A DNA stretch of 64,000 bases from Peromyscus leucopus (lineage: Eukaryota > Chordata > Mammalia > Rodentia > Cricetidae), in the NCBI RefSeq assembly GCF_004664715.2, contig NC_051063.1, forward strand, positions 65,863,518 through 65,927,517, in the 5' to 3' direction. The translations under genes and the position numbers were made by a program. This document shows, piece by piece, positions 55,706-64,000 of this stretch (position 1 is its first letter; each line of letters opens with the position of its first letter). The notes under the pieces were generated by a model, which saw only the letters and a list, made by a program, of their open reading frames with translations, did no database searches and was not told the origin of the DNA.

Positions 55706-56112
55706 TGATAGACCAGCCTGACTCCATCTTAAGGTCACAATAAGTTTGGCTCTGTTTACCATAGACCTTCAGTTTCTTTTTCCTGGAATCTGACTTGCTG
55801 CACGCTCTGACCAAGCCTTGACCTACACCCTCATGAAAACCACCAGATGTTCTGTCAAGTAATCCCAAACTACTATCTGCTTCTGTATTTTACTTGCCAA
55901 GAGCCTTTGGAAATTCCCCAGCATTGGGAAACTCCTAGGTTTTGTGATTCTGAGCTATAAAAACCTTACACCCCTGTGTTTGGGGCTGTGCTCTCAAATT
56001 CTGCTTTAAGGAGAGCAAGCCACCACACTGGCTTTGCTGTGCACAGAAATAAAAAATAGCTTTAATTCTACCAATAGTTTCAGTTAGTGGGATTAACAGA
56101 GACGCTGTCACA
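55706..56112 (+). mobile_element. Solo LTR of an endogenous retrovirus
   Basis: Contains cagcctgactccatcttaag, a TATA box in gagctataaaaacctta, an R-region-like cttacacccctgtgtttggg, and a polyadenylation signal in cagaaataaaaaatagctt, then gggattaacagagacgctgt. Order and spacing (TATA to AATAAA about 90 bases) fit a gammaretrovirus-like LTR. TG and CA limits are approximate, and a target duplication could not be read with confidence. Confidence 0.65.
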
Positions 56113-56746
56113 GACCCCACAGTGCCTGCCCCTGACCTGAAGCTTTTCCCATATCACATGATGGATGTCCTATGTTCCCGAATAGCTCCATTCTCTTATG
56201 TTCAACAGTGGTGGTCCAGGGCTGGAGTCCAGGAGGTCTGGGGTGCTAACTAAGGATTCTCTGCAAAGCATCTGGGCAGAATGATTGTCACCTGGCAGGT
56301 GTTTCCCTGGAACCTGCCCACCCATCACCAAGAGAATTCCTTGAGTTTGAGAGAGGAATCTTTGATGCTTGAAGAAGCATTGGGTCACCAGCTCTGACTT
56401 CATGTGGCCATAATCCATCTGTGGGGACTTAAACCATGGGAGAAATGTCAGTGTCACATGGAATAAATATCACCAGCAATGCCACGCTCTCAGAATGTGG
56501 CTCTGCTCACAACCCAATGTATACAAACAAGGAACACTCATCTCTGCTCATGCCTGTCCTGCCCAACTGTGACTGTAATGTGAGAAACAGTGCCTGGGAC
56601 AGAAGAAGAGTTATAGAGCTCTGTAAGCAAATGTAGGACTTGGGAAGGTCTTTTCCACCCTTGAAGGAAAGGGTCACTGCAGCTATATTCAGTCAAGATA
56701 GAATCATAGAGCATGGTGGGGGGGGGCAGGTCTCAAGATTCACTGT
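56113..56746. other. Unique intergenic sequence
   Basis: No recognised repeat or gene. A 9-base G run is at 56718-56726. Confidence 0.5.
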
Positions 56747-56753
56747 GACCAGC

Positions 56754-56761
56754 ATCTATCT

Positions 56762-56825
<64 letters not shown>

Positions 56826-56826
56826 T
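56754..56826. repeat. (ATCT)n tetranucleotide microsatellite
   Basis: About 17 units of ATCT/TATC. It lies inside the target duplications of the adjoining minus-strand B1, so it is the expanded tail of that SINE. Tetranucleotide arrays this long are usually polymorphic. Confidence 0.97.
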
Positions 56827-56978
56827 TATTGGTTTTTTGAGACAGGGTTTCTCTGTATAGCTTTGTGCCTTTCCTGGAACTCACTTGGTAGCCCAGGCTG
56901 GCCTCAAACTCACAGAGTTCTGCCTGGCTCTGCCTCCCGAGTGCTGGAATTAAAGGCATGCACCACCATTGCCCAGCA
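56758..56978 (-). mobile_element. B1 SINE, reverse, with (TATC)n tail
   Basis: Right of the microsatellite: ttttttgagacagggtttct, ctgtatagctttgtgccttt, cctggaactcacttggtagc, ccaggctggcctcaaactc, ctcccgagtgctggaattaa and aggcatgcaccaccattgcc. An 11-bp target duplication gaccagcatct is at 56747-56757 and 56979-56989. The tail became a tetranucleotide array. Confidence 0.95.
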
Positions 56979-56989
56979 GACCAGCATCT

Positions 56990-57209
56990 TTATAATACAT
57001 ACACATAGCTAAATAAAGATCCAGACAGGAAGGGAAGGTGACTGTGGGAACACAGATATGGAGTGATGTAGTTGCAACCGAGGAATGAAGGGATCAAAGG
57101 AGTGGTAGATGTAGGGTGGCTCCTCCCCACAGCCCTGTACAGGAGCAGGTTTGGATTCTGCCTAGAGAACCCAGACTCAGGGAAGTTTTTGTTGTAAGGG
57201 TGAGCTGTG
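56990..57209. other. Unique intergenic sequence
   Basis: Nothing recognised. Confidence 0.5.
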
Positions 57210-57660
57210 GCAGAGCTCTCAGAAACTAAAACACAGTAAAACCAGTGTATTTATAGGGTTAGTCATGTGCACAAGTATTTTAGTAATTGAATGATTTAAT
57301 ATTAGGGAATATATTAATATGATTGATTACATTGTAGGGGGAAGAATGTTTATAAAACCACCTTGGTACAGGGAATTGATTACAGTGGTGACCCTGTTCC
57401 CAGGAAACTCCATCATTTTCCTAAATGCAAGGCTTTAGAGGCAGTAGGAAAGCACAATAAATAAAACGGCTTCATATCAACGGAATGTAGAGTTCTGGAA
57501 GTATACTCCAGCAGTCTGCGGTCCCACATGAGGCAAGCCATAAAATTTTACGGAAAGGAATAAAGTAAGACAAACAAATGGAAGGATTATTAATGCGACA
57601 TTATAAAGGCGTCATTTCTCTCTCAATTAATCTCAAAGCACTATCCCAGTCAGCACCTCC
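57210..57660. promoter_or_regulatory. Candidate conserved non-coding element
   Basis: Repeat-free AT-rich tract with a PBX/HOX-type site TGATTGAT at 57320-57327, ggaattgattacagtg, CDX/HOX-like tttataaaaccacc and ccataaaattttacgg, and ttattaatgcgacattataa with ggcgtca after it. About six CpGs remain. Motif density suggests a developmental enhancer; this is inference from sequence alone. Confidence 0.4.
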
Positions 57661-60599
57661 AGAGAGGTCTAAAGGCCATCAGGACAGCTGAGTGATGAGC
57701 AGGCTTTAAACATGTCCACACTAAGGGGTAAGTAGGTCTCCTAGGCATGAACATGTTTTCCAGAGTTTGAGAGTGACTTAGGCCAGATAGACAGTGGAAC
57801 AGAACGTGAAATCCGCCCACATGTAGGGGAGGGGACCCATGTCCCTGGTGGCCCTCAAGCTCAGTTGGGAAGGCAGGGCTAGCCAGTGTCTTATAGGGAA
57901 GAATGAGCTCAACTTGTGAGGAGAAAGTCAAGTCCACTCTTTAGCTCAAATGCCAAAGCAATGAAATAGACGGACTGGCTATCAAAAGAGACAGAACCTG
58001 AGTTAGGAAAACACAAGGAGCGGAAACAAGGGCTTCTTCTCCTCAGTGCTGGAGTGAGCCATATCCTCCTGCTAGGCTAGCCTTCCTGTAGAGTCTTCTG
58101 GTCCCCTGGTTACCAAAGGCTTCCAGACCCCATCCTTACCGGTGAGGGGTATTGGGCAAGGAACTCAGCTCTCTTCTTTCTGATCTTCTTATGTCTGAAA
58201 TGGGAACGAGTATCCATCCCATAGGATTACTGTGAAGAGGAAAGAAGATAATGTATAAACTGGTAAGAATAGAGCATGTGAGGGCCTCAGCTACGCCCCT
58301 GTTTGTCTAGCAGTTAACATCCTGTGCAACAAGCCTGCCCCAGTGCTGAGCAAACAGATATACGAAACACTTGGCATTGCCACAAAATGTGGTAAAGAGG
58401 AAGTGGAGCCAGGTCCCTCAGCCCTGGAACTCAGGAAGGAACAGGAGAGGTAGGGGAGTGAGACTTCAGACACAGCAACTGCCTCCTCCCTGAGCCCGGC
58501 TTGGACAGGAAGGAATACTGAGGAGCAGAAATGGGCTGGGCTTAATGCAAGCCAGCCTGGAGGCTACCTCATACCAGAAGGGCATGCATGTGGGCTGGTG
58601 GGCACTGGGCTCCCAAGACCGGGAGGAGGGACGCTTGCAGCTAGCTGGTCAGGTCCTGGGGTCCTGGTTGTGAAGTCTGGGCTAAGGCGGCCCAGAATCT
58701 TCCAGCAGAGCTGACTCAGGTCTCCATGGGTTGAGATGTCTGTGGAATAGAAAGCAGTGTCTGACCAGCTGAGTCCTGTTCTAGTGCAGAGGGTACATTG
58801 ACTCTGATGGGAGCCAGAGAGAGGCCAGGGCCATCATTTTGACCTGAATTCACAGAGAAAAACTGGTCCACAGGCCATACCAGATTCGTTTCAACACTAG
58901 CCCAAACCTCAGACTTCAATACGATGGGAGCCGCTAAACAGGGGACCTTTGTACCTTTACCTTGGCCTCTGCTAGGGGCCCCTGGTCACCATCCCCTGTT
59001 TCCCCTGGACACCTTCACAGGGATAAGCCTGGGGCTCAGGAGCCTGTCTTGTTCCAGGTCTGAATTTGAACTGAAAGGCTGTATTTTAGCTCTTTAACCC
59101 TGCTTACTCAGGAAGATTTGTGAAGAATACCAGATCACATGGGCAAGTAGATGAACACCTTCCTTCTCGGTAACTCTAAGCTGTGTGGAGGAATCAATCA
59201 TTTTGCAAAGGGTTCATTCACGAATATAAACTCTCTTAGCAATTAACAAGAGCATAAAAATCTACCAAGAAGAATAAAGAAAAATCCGGACATAACAATA
59301 TATGTATACAGAAAATAAAAATGAAGGAATAGTTATCAGATTGGCCAAGATAGATGGTGTGGGTTTGCTACATGCCAGCACCCAGGCATGTGGGTAAGAG
59401 AGGACAGTGCCAGTCTCTGAGAGGGAGAAAAATCTAGCTGAACACTAGGACATGCATTTGCCCACATATGGTCCTTGCCTCCCCTCCTGGTAATACATCT
59501 CTGGTCCTATTCCTGCAGGGTGGTTCATGCTCAGAGCAAGGACGGAAATAGCATCTCAGGTTTTCTATCTCAGCATCTAATACCTGGGAAGACCATTAGA
59601 ACCATGGAGAGCAAAAGAAGTAATTACTATCTGCAACCAACCAGGAAAGAAAAGTAATTGAATGTAATGACTTTCAGGGATAGCCAGCCTGGGGAATCCC
59701 TGCCTAGTCAGGAGGAGATGAGGAGGGCTGTGATGGTGACCTCCACCTCTACCTCACATACTTATAGGGAATAATCACATCTTGGGATTCTCGCCCGTGA
59801 GGGATGCTTATGGTTCCAGCTTGTCCTCTGGAGAATTGCTAAGGGACGATGGCTGACAGGAAACAAGGGCAGGACAAGCCAGCATCCTGGCAGGAGATCT
59901 GGAGGAGGAGTCACAGTGCAGGCCGGGTGCTCTCCTTTGGGAATGACGTTCTCTAGTGTTTTGAACGGTATTCTTGAATTCTCTGTACAGTGAAACACTA
60001 TTAGAATAAGCAAATGAGCTGTCACTCGCAAGTGGCTTCACACTCCCTGGGAGTAGCAGAGAGATTGCTGCATGGTCTCCCACGGGATATGCTCTGCACA
60101 CAGGATGGTCTCAGGCCCAGTGCAGATCTCTGTAGACATGTACCCATGCACCTGGAAAGATGCCATCTGCCACCTTTCCAGTTTTCACTCTCTACACTAG
60201 CCTGGTCCTCATTCTAAGAGTGCCCCTGCCAACTCTGTTAGCATGTTCCTGGATCAGGGTGACCTCTTCTCCCTGTGAGACCAGAGGCAGGTAGCTCCAC
60301 CTCTCTGGGAGAGACACCTTGACGGGGAGCCCCGCTGTGCTTACTCTGACTATACCCCAAGTCTGCAAGGAGGATCCTGAGATAGACACACTGTTTATCT
60401 GTAAAATCACTTTTTCTTCACAACCCTTTTTCCTTTTTTCTTTTTGAGACTAGGACTTTCCCCAAAACTTTAATGAATAATTCATCCTCTTATACAAAGT
60501 TTGGGGACTTTCCTGATAACACGCAGCACACACCTTTTAAATTTTTTTTTTTTATTGTTTCTTGTATTTAATCTGGTGTCATTGAATTTCTCTGTCCTT
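57661..60599. other. Unique intergenic sequence
   Basis: No recognised repeat, RNA gene or exon over nearly 3 kb. The stretch 59170-59330 is AT-rich with aatcaatcattttgcaaagg and agcaattaacaagag and could be a weak conserved block. Confidence 0.5.
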
Positions 60600-60990
60600 A
60601 GGGAACATTTTAGGAAACCTGCCTGGAAATCTCATCCAAGTGAAGTTTTAATATAAACTGCAAACAAAGAGGGCAGGCAACTCCATTGTATCCTGAGATC
60701 ATTTATTCTATACATTAGCAGAGCAAAGATAGTGGTAGAGTCTCAATTTCATATTCATTTGCAATTTAAATGAGCCTCTTCCTATTGAATCATAACGTAT
60801 TATGCCACCAGGCCCCTTGGCTGCTGTTTGGAATAAGATGCTACTTTAAAAAAAAAATGTAGTCTTTCCACCCATTCCCCCACCTCAAATTCTGGATTTC
60901 AGTAAGGAAAGTCTGTGTAATTTCCATGGTATAGGGATTTTTTTTTTTTGTTTAAACTTTCAAATGCATAACAGGTTTGCTTTAAAAACA
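60600..60990. promoter_or_regulatory. Candidate conserved non-coding element
   Basis: Unique tract with agttttaatataaactgc, gagatcatttattctataca, tattcatttgcaatttaaat and aatcataacgtattatgcc, plus short A and T runs. TAAT and octamer-like strings are frequent and no repeat fits. Inference only. Confidence 0.3.
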
Positions 60991-61489
60991 ACCAGCTCCA
61001 GCCCAAAAGATTGCTTGGCTTCACAGCCTAATGATAAACAGTGAAGCTCTTGAAGGCAGAGCAGGGCAAACTCGCACATCTCTCTGGTAAGGTGCCCTCA
61101 TGGCAAAATGCTCTGTGCTAGGATAGTAATTAAACGGAGCCTCGTTCTGATTCGCCAAAGGCTGCTGCAGCACCCTGTGCCAAACACACTGAGTTCTCCA
61201 CTGTTTGGAGGCAGGTGAGGACCAGGAGACAGAGACCCACACTCTGTCCTGGTTCTCCTGCTCACCCCAGGGGACTCAGAACAGCCACAGCAGACTTCAC
61301 ATGCTGTAAGCAGGTAGACAGAGTCAATCAAGGCTCTCTGCCATGCTGTAGGAATGAAGACAGAAAGATTGTCCTAGCCTGAGTGACAGAGTCCCATGTG
61401 ACTCACAGGGTGGTTTCCTTGCTGTGCCAACCCTGACTTTTGTCTTTCTTCCTTCTGGATAAGACTTTGTTTGCTTAGTTTACAATTAA
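60991..61489. other. Unique intergenic sequence
   Basis: No recognised repeat or exon. Confidence 0.5.
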
Positions 61490-61760
61490 TATTTAAAATT
61501 TTCATTGCTAATTTTTATTAGTAATTTCATACATGCAATGCATTTTGATCAAACCCATTCTCCCTTCAACTCCACCCCATGCCTCCTCTCTACCTCCACT
61601 GCTTCATGTGTTCTGTTCTGTTTTGTTTTGTTTTTTTAAGCCATTGAGTCCACTTAGCACTGCTTGTATGTGCATGGGTGGAGGACCGTCTATTGGAACA
61701 CTGGTAGCCTCTCAGGGGCTGCATCCCTGAAGAAAACTGATTCTGCTGCCAAAGGTTTTT
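61490..61760 (-). mobile_element. Rodent L1 (Lx-type) 3' UTR, antisense
   Basis: Antisense 3' end: aatttcatacatgcaatgca, ttttgatcaaacccattctc, caactccaccccatgcctcc, agccattgagtccacttagc, ctctcaggggctgcatccct and gaagaaaactgattctgctg. The first block is the reverse complement of the L1 end at 41375-41600. It is 5'-truncated. Confidence 0.75.
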
Positions 61761-62167
61761 TTTAGGATGCTCAATTTCAGACTCCCACAGACTTCTGGAG
61801 AAAAGCTTGGCTACTCAGTCCATCCTCCAAGGCTGTGTCACAAGTCCAGATTTGGCCACCAGCTCTGCCCTAGCACCTCATACTGTGATACCTCTCCCCC
61901 TGCATGGACTGCTCCTTGCTGTGATGTGGGATGAACTCACCCACTCAACACAGGCTGTTCCCAAGGCCTTGGCAGGTACAGGAAGGAGGCTCTCAATGTC
62001 TGTTCCTATCATGGATGGCTGACTCAGATAAGTCTGGGCTCCACTCTAGTCTTGCTACCCCAGGCATCTGGTTGGACCCTTCAGCTCCTTGTCCTCTGGA
62101 GATACAGGTTACCTGTGTGTTTCCCTGCTTGGGGTAGCCTCTGTCTTCTGAAAGCCTTGGTAACTAA
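61761..62167. other. Unique intergenic sequence
   Basis: Nothing recognised in this interval. Confidence 0.5.
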
Positions 62168-62435
62168 GTAGTGGTGTGTATACCTGGGTGCAGGCACGCA
62201 CACACACATTGCTCAGGTATCATTGCATCTTATCTTTTGAGATGTGGTCTCTCCTTGGTCTGGGGCTTGCTAGCTGGTCATCAAGCCCCAGGGATCCTCT
62301 GTCTTTGCCTTCCCCGCCCTGGGATTACAAATGTGCACTACCATACTTGGCTTGTTACAAGGGTGCTGGGGGATTGAACCGAGGTCCCCATGCTTACTTG
62401 GGAAATGCTCAGCAGCTGAGTCATCTTCCCAGCGT
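62168..62435 (-). mobile_element. B4 SINE, reverse orientation
   Basis: Reverse B4: gtgcaggcacgcacacacac tail, B1-like ttgagatgtggtctctcctt, ggggcttgctagctggtcat, gccctgggattacaaatgtg, then tRNA-like gggggattgaaccgaggtc and cagctgagtcatcttcccag. Old but near full length. Confidence 0.82.
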
Positions 62436-63579
62436 GTTGTTGTTGTTTGTTTGTTTTTATGTCTCGTGATGGAACCCAGAGCTTACATCTGCTGTGTTAA
62501 GCAGGTGCTCTGCCACCAAGCTGGGCTCACCCCTTGCTGGTGTGTTTCTGACATTTCTCCTATCTGACCCAGACGTCTGCAGTGCACTCATGCTCTGGGC
62601 TGGGCTGTGCCCAGTGAGCCTCTGGCTCCCACTTCAATAGTTCCTGTTCAATCTAGGCTTGCAGCCTTTCTTCCCATGCAACAGTGGACTGTCTGCTTCT
62701 TTCTCTTGTGTTGGTGTATAAGGGCACTGCCTGCCACTCTAGTATTACTTATTGATTGGACAACTTGTGGGACAGGTGGCTGCCTGAGGTTCTATAATCC
62801 CCTCTGCCACCCCTCTCCACATCATCACGGTGAGCTACCAAAAGCCAGCTCCAAATCCTGGACTGGGAGACAGAATTGGTTTGGATCTAATGGAGCAGCA
62901 ATGGAGAGTGGCTCACTGTCCTTTGAGAATCCCAACCAGAACTTGGTAGAAGATCTTCTGCAGCTGCTCCCATAACATGGAGCCCAGGGTAGACCAGTAG
63001 AGCTGAGAGGGTTATGTGCTGAACATTTGGCAGCATTCCTGGGCCTCTGGACCAAGTCTGACCTGAAACTACACAGGGTTTAGGACGCCAACAAGCTCCC
63101 TCCATGTTGTGCACTGTGAGAGCTGTTCTAGTTGCATTCTTAGATGTTACTCATCAGTCAGGGTCTAGAGGCTGGTGCCTCCCTAGCTCAGTCTGCCCTG
63201 GATACTCTTGGGTCAAACATCTCATTCCTCCCAGAAATGAGCATGGGGGAAAGAGGAGATCTAGCCTGTGACATCCTGTAATGGATGACATGGTTGGAGC
63301 GTGATGGGTCAGATTGTCTAGCATGGAACCCAAACCTGCCTGGTGTGTAGACGGGTGGCAATGGTACCTGGAATGGTGGGAATGGTGGGCAGTGGCGTCT
63401 GGATGTCGCTGCTCTCGATCCCTCCGCTTCCTTGGGAGGAATTTTCCCACCCCATCCTCTCACTTGCTTCTCTAGCTGCCAGAGTCCTCCCCATCATCTG
63501 CTGGAGAGTGGATGCTGACAAGTGCTAGCAGGTGGTTAGCTGGGTAGGTGCCACTTTGAGCAGGAAGGGCAACAGACAA
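62436..63579. other. Unique intergenic sequence
   Basis: No recognised repeat or exon. A 122-codon frame (62607-62975) shows no known domain. Confidence 0.5.
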
Positions 63580-63730
63580 GAGACAACATGCAAAATTAAG
63601 CCACAAAGTTCACAGCAGTGAAGCCTCTGAGCAGAGTGATTAATGGTTTGTTGGCATTTATAAGAGTAAATGTTTAATCACTTATTACTACTGATTATGC
63701 TAATGAGCTGGAATAATATATGGGAGATTG
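63580..63730. promoter_or_regulatory. Candidate conserved non-coding element
   Basis: Short AT-rich unique tract with gagtgattaatggtttgttg, gtttaatcacttattactac and tgattatgctaatgagctgg. Three TAAT/ATTA-containing sites fall within about 60 bases. Inference only. Confidence 0.3.
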
Positions 63731-64000
63731 GTTTGAGAGCAGAAAGCTTGCTGGGAAACACTGTGACAGTCATCAGGACCCTGCTCCTCTCCTGGGACCT
63801 CTGGAGAGCTTCCCTGCAGGTGTGACTGCTGCCCAGCTGCCTGGCTGAGTGTGGAGCATTTGGCTGCAGGGGCCGTCTCCAGGGGTTGCTCTATCTCTGC
63901 CTTACCTCTGCCTGTCTCTCGGAGTGTACTGCCCTTGCAGGACAGGGATGGCTGCTCCATACACCCATGAAAAGAAAAGATCAAAGAACCTACCCCTATT

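Noticed and set aside
1..64000. Processed pseudogenes, rRNA, snRNA, histone or other gene copies
   Set aside because: None was recognised on either strand; every poly-A tail I found belongs to an L1 or SINE.

Overview
The window reads as intergenic DNA from a cricetid rodent (deer mouse, vole or hamster group). The basis is a B1 SINE subtype with the block ccaggaaaggcgcaaagc, rodent B2/B3, B4 and ID SINEs, rodent MT/ORR1-type LTRs, and two copies of a ~347 bp LTR resembling the cricetid 'mys' class. I found no convincing protein-coding exon, rRNA, tRNA, snRNA or CRISPR array. The longer open frames are a decayed retroviral pol, microsatellites, a degenerate minisatellite, or chance frames in GC-richer DNA. 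Repeat family names rest on remembered consensus features, not on a database search.

Layout. 0-11 kb: a young 5'-truncated L1 with perfect target-site duplications, old B1/B3 SINEs, simple repeats and three solo LTR-like blocks. 11.4-20.3 kb: one very old eutherian L1 (ORF1, spacer, ORF2 ends, 3' UTR) broken by a nested series of insertions: B1, PB1, an ERV-L provirus remnant on the minus strand (itself hit by a mys-like LTR), an MT LTR, an ORR1 LTR, a B3 SINE, a B2-class SINE carrying another LTR, and a further B3 SINE. 20-39 kb: mostly unique sequence with URR1 (hAT) copies, SINEs, a second old L1 (27.6-29.6 kb), several LTRs in both orientations, and a 1.1 kb cluster of minisatellite-like repeats (36.9-38.0 kb). 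39.1-43.5 kb: a third old L1, split by microsatellites, a younger L1 3' end, two B4 SINEs and an LTR. 43.5-64 kb: mostly unique DNA with scattered LTRs, one ID SINE, a B1 with a (TATC)n tail, an antisense L1 3' end and a B4.

Between the repeats lie AT-rich tracts that keep many CpGs, lack recognisable transposon sequence and are dense in homeodomain, POU-octamer and E-box-like motifs (notably 43.47-44.06, 47.12-47.62 and 57.21-57.66 kb, with weaker ones near 6.0, 20.7, 31.6, 35.8, 52.1, 60.7 and 63.6 kb). These are candidate conserved non-coding elements, as expected in a gene desert next to a developmental regulator. That is inference from composition only; an alignment to other mammals would decide it. 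No previously undescribed biological system is evident.
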